Assembly (NCBI RefSeq): GCF_025133575.1
Contig: NZ_CP104011.1
Span: forward strand, 2,604,001 to 2,668,000
Length of the DNA stretch: 64,000 bases
From: Pseudomonas sp. GCEP-101
GTDB taxonomy: Bacteria > Pseudomonadota > Gammaproteobacteria > Pseudomonadales > Pseudomonadaceae
Direction: 5' to 3'
Within the stretch, counting starts at the first letter, position 1; every line of letters starts with the position of its first letter. Positions 1-8,997 of the stretch are shown in pieces. Under the pieces are notes generated by a model. It made no database searches. It saw only the letters and a program-made list of their open reading frames with translations, and was not told the origin of the DNA. Made by a program: the position numbers and the translations under genes.

Positions 1-212
1 AGCGCCAGCTCCACTTCGCTGCCCGCCGGCAGGAAGCCCTGGGCACTGCTGAGCTGGCCGGTGAGGGCGCGCATATTGGCCGGCACCGGCGCGTCCAGCG
101 GCGATGACGATCGCTTCGAGACGGCAGCCGGCGGCGTGGCCGGCGCGGGCTTCTCGCTGGCGCAGGCGGCCAGCAGTACGGTCAGGGACAGGCAGAGCAG
201 GCGGGCAAACAT
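1..212 (-). CDS. YbaY-like lipoprotein, N-terminal part only (runs off left edge)
   Basis: Seventy codons are visible before the window ends. The start at 212 is chosen because GGAG lies six bases before it; an in-frame ATG at 224 has no comparable site. Residues 1-17 form a lipoprotein signal ending in L-A-A-C with the lipidated Cys at 17. A Pro/Ala-rich linker follows, then L-T-G-Q-L and a stretch F-L-P-A-G-S-E-V-E-L, which resembles the opening of the YbaY/YscW beta-sandwich domain. The product is probably an envelope-anchored lipoprotein of unknown role. The family call rests on a short segment and on its place beside nrdR. Confidence 0.6.
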   Translation of the reverse strand, partial: MFARLLCLSLTVLLAACASEKPAPATPPAAVSKRSSSPLDAPVPANMRALTGQLSSAQGFLPAGSEVELA

Positions 213-361
213 GGCGGACTCCATCGCGGCAGGTTCCAGGCGGGCGCCTGTATAGCCTAATGCCTGCGGCTTGTCTCGTGGGAGCGGGGTTTATTCGATC
301 AAGCGATGCGCTACCATGAGGCTCTTATCTATTCCTCCGACAAGACTGCCCAAGACTCGCC

Positions 362-826
362 ATGCATTGTCCTTTCTGCGGCGCCCACGACACCAAAGTC
401 ATCGATTCGCGCCTGGTCGCCGAGGGCGACCAGGTTCGCCGGCGCCGCGAGTGCCTGGCCTGCGGCGAGCGTTTCACCACCTTCGAGACCGCCGAGCTGG
501 TCATGCCGCGCCTGATCAAGCAGGACGGCAGCCGCCAGCCCTTCGACGAAGACAAGCTGCGCGCCGGCATGCAGCGCGCGCTGGAAAAACGCCCGGTGAG
601 CATCGAGCGGCTGGAGGAGGCGCTGGCCCACATCAAGCACAAGCTGCGCGCCACCGGCGAGCGCGAGATCAAGTCGCGGGTGCTGGGCGAGCTGGTCATG
701 GCCGAGCTGCAGAAGCTCGATGAAGTCGCCTATATCCGCTTCGCCTCGGTGTACCGCCGCTTCCAGGACCTCAACGAGTTCCGCGAGGAAATCGAGCGCC
801 TGGCCCGCGAGCCGTCCAAGGAATGA
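362..826 (+). CDS. nrdR: NrdR, repressor of ribonucleotide reductase genes
   Basis: 154 residues, normal family length. The N-terminal zinc ribbon has C3, C6, C31 and C34, with the R-R-R-R-E-C-L-A-C stretch typical of NrdR. Residues about 49-139 form the ATP-cone that senses ATP/dATP. Known family role: with dATP bound, NrdR represses nrd operons by binding paired NrdR boxes. Its stop overlaps the ribD start by four bases (ATGA), so the two are probably co-translated; this nrdR-ribD pairing is common in bacteria. No strong Shine-Dalgarno precedes the ATG. Confidence 0.96.
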   Translation: MHCPFCGAHDTKVIDSRLVAEGDQVRRRRECLACGERFTTFETAELVMPRLIKQDGSRQPFDEDKLRAGMQRALEKRPVSIERLEEALAHIKHKLRATGEREIKSRVLGELVMAELQKLDEVAYIRFASVYRRFQDLNEFREEIERLAREPSKE

Positions 827-1923
827 GCGAGGTGGACGAGTTCTGGATGGCCCGCGCCATTGAGCTGGCGCGCAAGGGCTGGTACACGACCCATCCCAAC
901 CCTCGTGTGGGCTGCGTCATCGTCCGCGATGGCGAGGTGGTCGGCGAAGGCTGGCACGTGCGCGCCGGCGAGCCCCACGCGGAAGTCCACGCCCTGCGCC
1001 AGGCCGGCGACAAGGCTCGTGGCGCCACCGCCTACGTCACCCTGGAGCCCTGCAGCCACTTCGGCCGCACGCCGCCCTGTGCCGACGCGCTGATCGGCGC
1101 CGGTCTCGCCCGCGTGGTCGCCGCCATGCAGGACCCGAACCCGCAGGTCGCCGGCAGCGGCATGACACGCATCGCCGAGGCGGGCATCCAGATTCGCTGC
1201 GGCGTGCTGGAGAGCGAAGCCCGCGCGCTGAACGTGGGCTTCCTCAAGCGCATGGAAACCGGTCTGCCCTTCGTCCGCGTGAAGCTGGCGATGAGCCTGG
1301 ACGGCCGCACCGCCATGGCCAGCGGGGAGAGTCAGTGGATCACCGGCCCCGCCGCGCGCCGCGCCGTGCAGCGTCTGCGCGCGCAGTCCAGCGTGGTGCT
1401 TTCCGGCGCCGATACCGTGCTGACCGACGATGCCCGCCTGACCGTGCGCCCGGCCGAGCTGGGCCTGGACGCCGAACAGACCGGGCTGGCCGCGCAGCGC
1501 CAGCCGTTGCGCGTGCTGATCGATGGTCGCCTGCGCGTGCCGCTGACCGCCACCTTCTTCCAGGCTGGCCCTGCCCTGGTGATCAGCACCCGCGACGACC
1601 CGAACTACGCCGTGGTCGGCCACGAACTGCTGAACCTCGCCGGCCTCGATGGCCAGGTCGACCTGGCGGCGCTGCTGAGCGAACTCGGCCGCCGTGGCAT
1701 CAACGAAGTGCTGGTGGAAGCCGGCCCGCGCCTGGCCGGCGCCTTCGCCCGCCTCGGGCTGGTGGACGAATACAGCATCTTCATGGCGCCCAAGCTGCTC
1801 GGCTCCTCCGCGCGCCCGCTGCTGGAGCTGCCGCTGGAGCGGATGAGCGAATCCCGCGAGCTGAAGATCGTCGACATCCGTGCGGTGGGGGACGACTGGC
1901 TGGTCACCGCCAGACCGCTGTGA
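823..1923 (+). CDS. ribD: RibD, bifunctional pyrimidine deaminase/reductase of riboflavin synthesis
   Basis: 366 residues with both expected domains. The N-terminal deaminase has the zinc and catalytic residues H52 and E54 (H-A-E) and C77/C86 in [11 protein letters not shown]. The C-terminal half, from about residue 150, is the NADPH-dependent reductase ([10 protein letters not shown]). It performs the two steps after GTP cyclohydrolase II in the cytoplasm. It overlaps nrdR and is followed by the FMN riboswitch, so the riboswitch sits inside the rib gene string and governs ribE onward rather than ribD. Confidence 0.97.
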   Translation: MSEVDEFWMARAIELARKGWYTTHPNPRVGCVIVRDGEVVGEGWHVRAGEPHAEVHALRQAGDKARGATAYVTLEPCSHFGRTPPCADALIGAGLARVVAAMQDPNPQVAGSGMTRIAEAGIQIRCGVLESEARALNVGFLKRMETGLPFVRVKLAMSLDGRTAMASGESQWITGPAARRAVQRLRAQSSVVLSGADTVLTDDARLTVRPAELGLDAEQTGLAAQRQPLRVLIDGRLRVPLTATFFQAGPALVISTRDDPNYAVVGHELLNLAGLDGQVDLAALLSELGRRGINEVLVEAGPRLAGAFARLGLVDEYSIFMAPKLLGSSARPLLELPLERMSESRELKIVDIRAVGDDWLVTARPL

Positions 1924-2048
1924 TGGCGCGGCGGGGCTTGGGTGCCTGGCTTGCCGGCGGGCGCGGAGCGATCAATAGGAAGCTTCCGACTTGCGCCCGC
2001 CTGTGGTAAAACGCCACACGCGGTCGATGCTGTAACGACCGCGATTGA

Positions 2049-2205
2049 CGTTCTCAGGGCGGGGTGCAAGTCCCCACCGGCGGTAATGGCGCGCAACGCG
2101 TCTAGCCCGCGAGCGCCTGTCCAGACCGGTTCGCCGGATGGCCAGGGTCAGCAGACCCGGTGTGATTCCGGGGCCGACGGTAATAGTCCGGATGAAGAGA
2201 GAACG
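2049..2205 (+). promoter_or_regulatory. FMN riboswitch (RFN element)
   Basis: All the conserved RFN blocks are readable: the closing stem P1 (CGTTCTC at 2049-2055 with GAGAACG at 2199-2205), AGGGCGGGGTGCAAG, CCCCACCGGCGGTAAT, CAGACCGGTTCGCCGG, GGTCAGCAGACCCGG, GATTCCGGGGCCGACGG and AGTCCGGATGAAGAG. The family binds FMN and shuts off downstream riboflavin genes. It lies about 160 bases before ribE. No U-rich terminator follows; the downstream hairpin at 2263-2284 instead covers a ribosome binding site, which favours translational control. Confidence 0.97.
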
Positions 2206-2262
2206 GGATGAGCCATCGGGGCGTGCCTGCGCGCGCCCGTGAAATCCCTTCGATCGAGACGC

Positions 2263-2286
2263 CCTGTTTTTTAACCAAAACAGGAG
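2263..2286 (+). promoter_or_regulatory. Hairpin occluding the leader-ORF ribosome binding site
   Basis: CCTGTTTT (2263-2270) pairs perfectly with AAAACAGG (2277-2284) across a six-base loop. The AGGAG Shine-Dalgarno of the leader ORF is at 2282-2286, so three of its bases lie in the 3' arm. This looks like the expression platform of the FMN riboswitch. The alternative pairing with the aptamer is inferred, not seen. Confidence 0.6.
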
Positions 2287-2294
2287 TTCGCCAC

Positions 2295-2378
2295 ATGCAC
2301 CATCGTTCCCAGTTGGCTACGCGGCCCTGCCGGCCAGCGGCCTTCGCCGTGCGGGAGGCCCCATGTTCACCGGCATAA
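2295..2378 (+). CDS. 27-residue leader ORF between FMN riboswitch and ribE
   Basis: An ATG at 2295 follows AGGAG with eight bases of spacing, the best ribosome site in this leader. The ORF has 27 sense codons (starting M-H-H-R-S-Q-L, rich in Arg, Ala and Pro) and ends with TAA at 2376-2378, 16 bases inside ribE in another frame. ribE has its own GGGAGG four bases before its ATG, inside this ORF. The peptide itself may not matter; translation through it could open or couple the ribE start. I recognise no family. Confidence 0.45.
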   Translation: MHHRSQLATRPCRPAAFAVREAPCSPA

Positions 2379-3031
2379 TCGAATCCATCGGCACCATTGC
2401 GGCCATCACCCCCAAGGGCGGTGACGTACGCCTGTACGTGAAGACCGGCAAGCTCGACCTCGCCGACGTCAAGCTCGGCGACAGCATCGCCGTCAATGGC
2501 ATCTGCCTGACGGCGGTGGACCTGCCCGGCGACGGCCTCTGGGCCGACGTCAGCCGCGAGACCCTGGCGCGCACCGCCTTCGCCCAGCTCAAGATCGGCA
2601 GCCGGGTGAACCTGGAAAAGGCCCTGACCCCGACCACCCGCCTGGGCGGCCACCTGGTCAGCGGCCACGTCGACGGCGTCGGCGAGATCGTCAAGCGCGA
2701 GGAAAACGCCCGCGCCATCCAGTTCACCGTGCGCGCTCCGCGCGAGCTGGCCAAGTACATCGCGCTCAAGGGCTCGATCACCGTGGACGGCACCAGCCTG
2801 ACGGTGAACGCGGTCAACGGCGCCGAGTTCGAGCTGACCATCGTCCCGCACACGGTGCAGGAGACCATCATGGCCGACTACCGCGGTGGTCGCCTGGTCA
2901 ACCTCGAAGTGGACCTGCTGGCGCGCTACCTGGAGCGTCTGCTGCTGGGCGACAAGGCGGCGGAACCCGCCGCTGGCGCTGGCGGCATCACCGAAGCATT
3001 CCTGGCCGAAAACGGCTTTCTGAAACACTGA
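2363..3031 (+). CDS. ribE: Riboflavin synthase, alpha subunit
   Basis: 222 residues. It begins with the family signature M-F-T-G-I-I-E and carries two homologous lumazine-binding barrels, about residues 1-97 and 98-200; the second has I-T-V-D-G-T-S-L-T-V-N. It dismutates two dimethyl-ribityl-lumazines into riboflavin and the pyrimidine substrate of RibH. The start is set by GGGAGG four bases upstream. It is called ribC in P. aeruginosa. It lies directly under the FMN riboswitch, with ribB 16 bases downstream. Confidence 0.96.
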   Translation: MFTGIIESIGTIAAITPKGGDVRLYVKTGKLDLADVKLGDSIAVNGICLTAVDLPGDGLWADVSRETLARTAFAQLKIGSRVNLEKALTPTTRLGGHLVSGHVDGVGEIVKREENARAIQFTVRAPRELAKYIALKGSITVDGTSLTVNAVNGAEFELTIVPHTVQETIMADYRGGRLVNLEVDLLARYLERLLLGDKAAEPAAGAGGITEAFLAENGFLKH

Positions 3032-3047
3032 TAAGGCTCGTCCCCGT

Positions 3048-4154
3048 ATGGCACTCAACAGCATTGAAGAACTGCTCGACGACATGCGTCAGGGCAAGAT
3101 GGTCATCCTCATGGATGACGAGGACCGCGAGAACGAAGGCGACCTGATCATCGCCTCCGAGTGCGTCCGCACCGAAGACATCAACTTCATGGCCCGCTTC
3201 GCCCGTGGCCTGATCTGCATGCCGATGACCCGCGAGCGCTGCGAGCGCCTGGGCCTGCCGCTGATGGTGCAGCGCAACGGCTCCGGCTTCGGCACCAAGT
3301 TCACCGTCTCTATCGAGGCCGCCGAAGGCGTCACCACCGGCATCTCCGCCGCCGACCGCGCCCGCACCGTGCAGGCCGCCGCGGCGAAGAACGCCGTCGC
3401 CGCCGACATCGTCAGCCCCGGCCACATCTTCCCGCTGATGTCGCAACCCGGCGGCGTGCTGGCTCGCGCCGGCCATACCGAAGCAGCCTGCGACCTGGCG
3501 CGCATGGCCGGGTTCGAGCCGTCCGGGGTGATCTGCGAGATCATGAACGACGACGGCACCATGGCCCGTCGCCCGGAACTGGAAGAGTTCGCCAAGCAGC
3601 ACAACATCAAGATCGGCACCATCGCCGACCTGATCCACTACCGCCTGATCCACGAGCGCACCGTCGAGCGCCTGGCCGAGCAGAAGCTGGACACCGAGCT
3701 GGGCCAGTTCAACCTGATCACCTACCGCGACTCCGTGGAAGGCGACGTGCACCTGGCGCTGACCCTGGGCAACGTCTGCCCCGAAGAGCCGACCCTGGTG
3801 CGCGTGCACAACCCCGACCCGCTGCGCGACCTGCTGATGGTCAACCAGGCGGGCCGCTGGAGCCTGCGCGCGGCCATGGCCAAGGTGGCCGAGGCCGGCT
3901 CCGGCGTGGTCCTGCTGCTGGGCCACCAGGTGGGCGGCGACGACCTGCTGGCGCATGTCCGCGAGATCACCAACACCCCGGCGCCGGTGCAGAAGCCGAC
4001 CACCACCTACAGCACCGTGGGTGCCGGTTCGCAGATCCTGCGCGACCTGGGCGTGCGCAAGATGCGCCTGATGTCGGCGCCGATGCGCTTCAACGCGATA
4101 TCCGGTTTTGACCTGGAAGTTGTAGAATATCTGCCCGCTGACGGGCAGCACTGA
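3048..4154 (+). CDS. ribB: 3,4-dihydroxy-2-butanone-4-phosphate synthase with degenerate GTP cyclohydrolase II-like tail (RibBX type)
   Basis: 368 residues. The N-terminal domain (1-205) has the acidic DHBP synthase loop [10 protein letters not shown] at 23-32 and makes the four-carbon precursor from ribulose-5-phosphate. The C-terminal 160 residues align in position with RibA, but the zinc motif C-L-T-G-D...C-D-C is absent, so GTP cyclohydrolase II activity should be lost. A complete ribA lies at 8368. Databases often label such proteins RibBA; the sequence supports only the RibB activity. Confidence 0.93.
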   Translation: MALNSIEELLDDMRQGKMVILMDDEDRENEGDLIIASECVRTEDINFMARFARGLICMPMTRERCERLGLPLMVQRNGSGFGTKFTVSIEAAEGVTTGISAADRARTVQAAAAKNAVAADIVSPGHIFPLMSQPGGVLARAGHTEAACDLARMAGFEPSGVICEIMNDDGTMARRPELEEFAKQHNIKIGTIADLIHYRLIHERTVERLAEQKLDTELGQFNLITYRDSVEGDVHLALTLGNVCPEEPTLVRVHNPDPLRDLLMVNQAGRWSLRAAMAKVAEAGSGVVLLLGHQVGGDDLLAHVREITNTPAPVQKPTTTYSTVGAGSQILRDLGVRKMRLMSAPMRFNAISGFDLEVVEYLPADGQH

Positions 4155-4191
4155 TTGCGCACGACGCACTCGGTACTCCCCGAATGAACCT

Positions 4192-4217
4192 CGCCGCCGT
4201 GCCCTGGCACGGCGGCG
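4192..4217 (+). terminator. GC-rich hairpin between ribB and ribH
   Basis: CGCCGCCGTGCC (4192-4203) is a perfect inverted repeat of GGCACGGCGGCG (4206-4217). Only a weak pyrimidine tail (CCGTTCTTCT) follows, so it may be a partial terminator or a transcript-stabilising stem that sets the ribB:ribH ratio. Confidence 0.5.
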
Positions 4218-4284
4218 CCGTTCTTCTACCCTATTTGCGGAGCGCCACGCTGACGCTCCGGCTCTTTAACAGTGAGACTTGCCC

Positions 4285-4761
4285 ATGACCCTGAAGACCA
4301 TCGAAGGTACCTTCATCGCCCCCAAAGGCCGCTTCGCCCTGGTGGTTGGCCGCTTCAACAGCTTCGTGGTGGAAAGCCTGGTGGAAGGCGCCATCGACGC
4401 GCTGGTGCGCCACGGCGTTGCCCAGGACGACATCACCGTGATCCGCGCGCCGGGCGCCTTCGAAATCCCGCTGGTGGCGCAGAAAGTCGCCCAGCGCGGC
4501 GAGTTCGACGCCATCATCGCCCTCGGCGCGGTGATCCGTGGCGGCACCCCGCACTTCGAATACGTAGCCGGTGAGTGCACCAAAGGTCTGGCGCAGGTTT
4601 CCCTGCAGTTCGGCGTGCCGGTCGCCTTCGGCGTGCTGACTGTCGACTCCATCGAACAAGCCATCGAGCGCTCCGGCACCAAGGCCGGCAACAAAGGCGC
4701 CGAAGCTGCCCTGTCCGCCCTGGAAATGGTGAGCCTGCTGTCGCAGCTGGAGGCCAAGTGA
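4285..4761 (+). CDS. ribH: 6,7-dimethyl-8-ribityllumazine synthase
   Basis: 158 residues from the ATG at 4285; an in-frame TTG six bases earlier is possible but not needed. Typical lumazine synthase features are present: R-F-N-S-F-V near the N-terminus, A-P-G-A-F-E-I-P, the catalytic region [12 protein letters not shown], and [12 protein letters not shown] near the end. It condenses the RibB and pyrimidine products, giving the substrate of RibE. The stop overlaps the GTG start of nusB. Confidence 0.97.
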   Translation: MTLKTIEGTFIAPKGRFALVVGRFNSFVVESLVEGAIDALVRHGVAQDDITVIRAPGAFEIPLVAQKVAQRGEFDAIIALGAVIRGGTPHFEYVAGECTKGLAQVSLQFGVPVAFGVLTVDSIEQAIERSGTKAGNKGAEAALSALEMVSLLSQLEAK

Positions 4762-5234
4762 GCCAGGACAGCGGCACTCCGGCAAAGCCCGCCAAGCCGA
4801 ACAAGATCGCCATGCGCCGCAAGGCCCGCAGCCTCGCGGTGCAGGCCCTGTACTCCTGGCAGATGGCTGGCCAGCCGCTCAACGAGATCGAGGCGACCTT
4901 CCGCACCGACAACGATTTCAGCGATGTCGACGGCGCCTACTTCCACGAGATCCTGCACGGCGTGCCGCGCCTGAAGAGCGACCTGGACGAGGAATTCACC
5001 CCGTGCCTGGATCGCCCGCTGGATGAAATCGACCCGGTGGAACTGGCCATCCTGCGCCTGGCTACCTATGAGCTGCGCAACCGCCTGGACGTGCCGTACA
5101 AGGTCGTCATCAACGAAGGTATCGAGCTGGCCAAGACCTTCGGCGCCACCGACGGACACAAGTTCGTCAACGGCGTGCTGGACAAGCTCGCTCCGCGCCT
5201 GCGGGCAGCGGAACTGCGCGGCGCCAAGCGCTGA
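4758..5234 (+). CDS. nusB: NusB transcription antitermination factor
   Basis: 158 residues from a GTG that overlaps the ribH stop (GTGA). The frame is open upstream, but the ribH overlap and the family N-terminus (a short polar tail, then [15 protein letters not shown]) fix the start. The all-helical body ends in the conserved N-E-G-I-E-L-A-K and F-V-N-G-V-L-D-K-L. NusB with NusE (S10) loads on boxA RNA and supports rRNA antitermination. ribH-nusB-thiL is a standard gammaproteobacterial arrangement. Confidence 0.96.
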   Translation: MSQDSGTPAKPAKPNKIAMRRKARSLAVQALYSWQMAGQPLNEIEATFRTDNDFSDVDGAYFHEILHGVPRLKSDLDEEFTPCLDRPLDEIDPVELAILRLATYELRNRLDVPYKVVINEGIELAKTFGATDGHKFVNGVLDKLAPRLRAAELRGAKR

Positions 5235-5336
5235 GACCCTGTCCATGCTCCTACTGCGAGACCGTGATCGGAACTCATGCGCTGCTCTTCGTTCCGCTGG
5301 CGGCCTCTCGCTACAGAGCCTGGACCGGTTCTGAGC

Positions 5337-6296
5337 ATGGGTGAGTTCGAGCTGATCCGTCGCTACTTCGCCTCGGCCGCCTGTGCGGCCGGCGGCGAGG
5401 CAGTGGCCTTGGGGATCGGCGACGACTGTGCGCTCCTTGCGCCCAAGGCCGGCGAACAGCTGGCAATCTCCACCGATACCCTGGTCGTCGGCGTGCATTT
5501 CCCGGACGTCTGCGATCCCTTCCTGCTCGGCCAGCGCGCCCTGGCGGTGTCCGCCAGCGACCTGGCGGCCATGGGCGCCGCGCCCATCGGCTTCACCCTC
5601 GCCCTGACCCTACCCGAGGCCGACCCGGCCTGGCTGGAGGGGTTTGCCCGTGGTTTGAACCAGAAGGCGCAGGAATGCGCGCTGGCGCTGATCGGCGGCG
5701 ATACCACCCGTGGCCCGCTGGCGATGACCGTCACGGTATTCGGCGGCGTGCCCGCCGGGCAGGCGCTGACCCGCGCCGGCGCGCGACCGGGCGACCTGCT
5801 CTGTGTCGGCGGCCCGCTGGGCGAGGCGGGCGGGGCGTTGCCGCTGGTGCTGGGCGAGATGAGCGCCGAGCCCTGGATTGCCGAGCCGCTGCTGGCGCGC
5901 TACTGGTCGCCGCAGCCGCAACTGGACTTCGGCCAGGCATTGCGCGGCAAGGCCACGGCGGCGCTGGATATTTCCGACGGGCTGCTGGCCGACTGCGGCC
6001 ATATCGCCCGCGCCTCCGGCGTGGCGCTCGTGGTGGAGGCCGACAGGCTGCCGGAAAGCCCGGCGCTGCACGCCCTGCTCGGCGCGGAACGCGCGCTGCA
6101 ACTCAAGCTGGGCGCCGGCGACGATTACGTGCTGGCCTTTACCCTGCCCGCCGAGCACCTGCCGGCGCTTTCGGCGAACTGGCCGGCCCTGCGCATGGTC
6201 GGTAGGGTGGAAGCCGGTTCGGGCGTGCGCGTGCTCGATGGCGCTGGCGCCGACATCACGCCGCGTCAGGGCGGCTATCTGCATTTCATGGAGTGA
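5337..6296 (+). CDS. thiL: Thiamine-monophosphate kinase
   Basis: 319 residues from the ATG at 5337 (M-G-E-F-E-L-I); the open frame extends 60 bases upstream, but the family starts here. Conserved pieces are G-I-G-D-D-C-A (nucleotide/Mg site), S-T-D-T-L-V, S-D-L-A-A-M-G-A, G-G-D-T-T-R-G and A-L-D-I-S-D-G-L. It phosphorylates thiamine-P to the cofactor thiamine pyrophosphate. thiE and thiD lie 42 kb away. The stop overlaps the GTG of pgpA. No strong ribosome site precedes it. Confidence 0.95.
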   Translation: MGEFELIRRYFASAACAAGGEAVALGIGDDCALLAPKAGEQLAISTDTLVVGVHFPDVCDPFLLGQRALAVSASDLAAMGAAPIGFTLALTLPEADPAWLEGFARGLNQKAQECALALIGGDTTRGPLAMTVTVFGGVPAGQALTRAGARPGDLLCVGGPLGEAGGALPLVLGEMSAEPWIAEPLLARYWSPQPQLDFGQALRGKATAALDISDGLLADCGHIARASGVALVVEADRLPESPALHALLGAERALQLKLGAGDDYVLAFTLPAEHLPALSANWPALRMVGRVEAGSGVRVLDGAGADITPRQGGYLHFME

Positions 6297-6814
6297 CCGT
6301 GACAGAACACCCCGATCAGGCCCCGGCCCAACCCGTGCCCCATTCGGTATGGCGCAATCCCTGGCACTTCCTGGCCTTCGGCTTCGGCTCGGGCACCTTG
6401 CCCAAGGCGCCAGGCACCTGGGGTTCGCTGGTTGCGCTACCCTTCATACCACTGTGGCAGATGCTGCCGGACTGGGGTTACTGGCTGATGCTGGGCGTCA
6501 CCATGCTGTTCGGCTTCTGGCTGTGCGGCAAGGTCGCCGACGATCTGCGCGTGCACGACCATGAAGGCATCGTCTGGGACGAAATGGTCGGCATGTGGAT
6601 CACCCTCTGGCTGGTGCCGGAAGGCTGGTGGTGGTTGCTGGTGGGTTTCGTGGTGTTCCGCATCGTCGACATCGCCAAGCCCTGGCCGATCAGCTGGATC
6701 GACCGCAACGTCCACGGCGGCGTCGGCATCATGCTCGATGACGTGCTGGCCGGTGTCTTCGCCTGGCTGGTGATGCAAGGCCTGACATGGGGTTGGGCCC
6801 ACTGGCTGATCTGA
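6293..6814 (+). CDS. pgpA: Phosphatidylglycerophosphatase A
   Basis: 173 residues from a GTG overlapping the thiL stop. After a 20-residue polar lead come W-H-F-L-A-F-G-F-G-S-G and the catalytic core with the acidic motif W-D-E-M-V-G. Several hydrophobic membrane spans follow. It dephosphorylates PGP to phosphatidylglycerol in the inner membrane. thiL-pgpA coupling is usual. Confidence 0.94.
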   Translation: MTVTEHPDQAPAQPVPHSVWRNPWHFLAFGFGSGTLPKAPGTWGSLVALPFIPLWQMLPDWGYWLMLGVTMLFGFWLCGKVADDLRVHDHEGIVWDEMVGMWITLWLVPEGWWWLLVGFVVFRIVDIAKPWPISWIDRNVHGGVGIMLDDVLAGVFAWLVMQGLTWGWAHWLI

Positions 6815-6823
6815 GGACGAGCG

Positions 6824-7597
6824 ATGCGCCGACTGCTGTGCCTGCTCCTCTGCCTGTGCTGGCTGCCGGCGCTTTCCACCCCCTCGGCCCTGGCCGCCGA
6901 AACGCCCGCCGGGCTGCCGGCGGAGATCCGCGTGGTCAGCGAGGTCTGGATCAACTACAGCCAGGCCGACGGCCGTGGCCTGGCCTGGGACCTGCTGCGG
7001 GCGATCTACGAGCCCGCGGGCGTGCGCCTGAGCCTGCGCAGCGAACCCTACGTGCGCTCGGTCGGGCTGGTGCAGCGCGGCGAAGCGGATGCCTGGGTCG
7101 GCTCCTACCGCAATGAAATCGACCACGTCATCTATCCGCACTGGCCCTATGACGTCGACCCCATCGGCGCGCTGGGCCTGAAGACGTCGGCCGCCCCGAC
7201 CCTGGCCACGCTGGACCGCTACCGCCTGGCGTGGATGCGCGGCTATGCCTTCGATCGCTACCTGGACCACCTCAAGCAGCGCAACGAACTGCAACGCCGC
7301 AGCTCCGCGCTGCCGATGCTCGACGGCCACCGCATCGACTACTTCATCGATGCGCGGCCGGAGCTGGAAGAGATGATCGCGGCGACGGGTGTCGACGCCA
7401 GCGCGTACCGCATCACCGATGTCGGCTCGATTCCGCTGTATCTTGGTTTCGCCAACAATGACCGTGGGCGTGCGCTGGCGAAACTCTACGATTCGCGCAT
7501 GCAGGCCCTCTACCGCAGCGGCGAGCTGGAGCGCCTCTTCGCCCGCTGGCACTGGCCCTACGCCCCGCTGAAACCGTTGCTGCCGCCCAAGGAGTGA
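6824..7597 (+). CDS. Periplasmic solute-binding protein, SBP family 3 type
   Basis: 257 residues with a clear Sec signal (R-R-L-L-C then a Leu-rich core, cleavage near A-L-A-A at about residue 25). The rest follows the two-lobed amino-acid-binding fold (I-R-V-V-S-E-V-W-I-N-Y, then repeated Y-R-L-A-W-M-R-G and R-I-D-Y-F-I-D-A elements). No permease or ATPase is next to it, so it may be an orphan receptor or signalling protein. It sits between pgpA and a protease gene four bases downstream. The ligand is unknown. Confidence 0.7.
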   Translation: MRRLLCLLLCLCWLPALSTPSALAAETPAGLPAEIRVVSEVWINYSQADGRGLAWDLLRAIYEPAGVRLSLRSEPYVRSVGLVQRGEADAWVGSYRNEIDHVIYPHWPYDVDPIGALGLKTSAAPTLATLDRYRLAWMRGYAFDRYLDHLKQRNELQRRSSALPMLDGHRIDYFIDARPELEEMIAATGVDASAYRITDVGSIPLYLGFANNDRGRALAKLYDSRMQALYRSGELERLFARWHWPYAPLKPLLPPKE

Positions 7598-7601
7598 TCG
7601 C

Positions 7602-8246
7602 ATGCGCCTGTCTGCCCTGATCTGCCTGTCCCTCTGCTCCCTCGCCGCCGTGGCGGCGCCCCAGGTGCAGGTGGTCGGTCTGTTTCCCGGCGCCGCGGTG
7701 CTCAGCGTCGACGGCCAGCGCAAGCTGGTGAAGGTCGGGCAGACGGGCCCGGAAGGCATCCAGGTGGTCAGCGCCGACAGCCACAAGGCGGTGTTGCGCG
7801 TGGGGGGCGTCGAGCAGACCTACGAGCTGAGCCGTGAATACAACACCGAAGGCTATGCCGCGCCGGCCGCGCGCACCCAGATGAGCATCGCCCGCGGCAC
7901 CGGCGGCCACTACTGGGTGGCGGGCACCATCAACAACCAGAGCGCGCAGTTCCTGGTGGATACCGGCGCCACCTCGGTGGCGATGAACGAAGGCCAGGCC
8001 CGCCGCCTGGGCCTGGACTACCGCGCCAGCGGCACGCCGATGATGGCGTCCACCGCCAGCGGCACGGCCAAGGGCTGGCGGGTGACGCTCAACAGCGTCA
8101 AGCTCGGCGGCGTCGAGGTCCTGGGCGTCGAGGCGGTGGTGCTCGAAGGCGAGTTCCCCACCGACATCCTGCTGGGCATGAGTTACCTCAACCGCGTGGG
8201 CTGGCGTGAAGAGCAGGGCATCATGTACATCCAGGCCAAGCAATGA
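7602..8246 (+). CDS. Retropepsin-like aspartic protease, periplasmic (TIGR02281 type)
   Basis: 214 residues. It has a signal peptide (about 1-20), a mid-region small beta domain, then the aspartic protease core with the catalytic signature F-L-V-D-T-G-A-T-S-V-A-M at about residue 123. The later I-L-L-G-M-S-Y-L-N is the usual flap-side motif. Such single-domain enzymes act as dimers, like retroviral protease. It follows the solute-binding protein by four bases, suggesting co-expression. Substrates are unknown. Confidence 0.85.
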   Translation: MRLSALICLSLCSLAAVAAPQVQVVGLFPGAAVLSVDGQRKLVKVGQTGPEGIQVVSADSHKAVLRVGGVEQTYELSREYNTEGYAAPAARTQMSIARGTGGHYWVAGTINNQSAQFLVDTGATSVAMNEGQARRLGLDYRASGTPMMASTASGTAKGWRVTLNSVKLGGVEVLGVEAVVLEGEFPTDILLGMSYLNRVGWREEQGIMYIQAKQ

Positions 8247-8367
8247 CCGCGCGGCTTCTATCAACCGCGTCGATGCTTATCTTGCAGAATTCGCAATGAC
8301 GGCGCGGCCGGTGCTGCTGTTACAATGCCGGTCCTCCTTCCTTAGATAAATCTTTCAGGAGTTTCCG

Positions 8368-8997
8368 GTGTCTGTCGTTTTCGTCGCCGCCTCCAAGCTG
8401 CCCACTCCCTTCGGCGAATTCACCATGCATGGCTTCCTCGACGAGGAAACCGGCAAGGAACACGTCGCCCTGACCATGGGCACGCTCGACGACGGCCAGC
8501 CGGTGCTGGGGCGTCTGCATTCCGAGTGCCTCACCGGCGATGCGCTGTTCAGCCTGCGCTGCGACTGTGGCTTCCAGCTCGAGGGCGCGCTCTCGGCCAT
8601 CGCCAACGAAGGCCGCGGCGTGCTGCTGTACCTGCGCCAGGAAGGCCGTGGCATCGGCCTGCTCAACAAGATCCGCGCCTACGCCCTGCAGGATGAAGGC
8701 GCCGACACCGTGGAAGCCAACCTGGCCCTGGGCTTTGGCGCCGACCAGCGCGACTACGCCATGTGCCTGCCGATGCTCCAGCACCTGGGCGTCTGCTCGC
8801 TCAAGCTGATGACCAACAACCCGCGCAAGGTGAAGGCGCTGGAAGGCTACGGCCTGACCGTCGCCGAGCGCGTACCGCTGCAGAAGGGCCTGAACCCGCA
8901 CAACAAGCGCTACCTGCAGACCAAGGCCGGCAAGCTGGGCCACATGCTGGGCAACATGCACCAGGGCGAAGCCGAGGCCGAGGTCTCTGCGTCGTGA
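8368..8997 (+). CDS. ribA: GTP cyclohydrolase II
   Basis: 209 residues from a GTG with AGGAG seven bases upstream. The zinc ligands C54, C65 and C67 (S-E-C-L-T-G-D...R-C-D-C-G) are intact, as is the active-site segment [11 protein letters not shown]. It opens the GTP imidazole ring, the first committed step to riboflavin, and supplies the activity missing from the ribB tail domain. A 121-base gap precedes it, so it may have its own promoter; TACAAT at 8321-8326 is a candidate -10. Confidence 0.97.
   Translation: MSVVFVAASKLPTPFGEFTMHGFLDEETGKEHVALTMGTLDDGQPVLGRLHSECLTGDALFSLRCDCGFQLEGALSAIANEGRGVLLYLRQEGRGIGLLNKIRAYALQDEGADTVEANLALGFGADQRDYAMCLPMLQHLGVCSLKLMTNNPRKVKALEGYGLTVAERVPLQKGLNPHNKRYLQTKAGKLGHMLGNMHQGEAEAEVSAS

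Noticed and set aside
3689..4154. RibB C-terminal domain as an active GTP cyclohydrolase II
   Set aside because: The zinc Cys residues are missing and a complete ribA is present.
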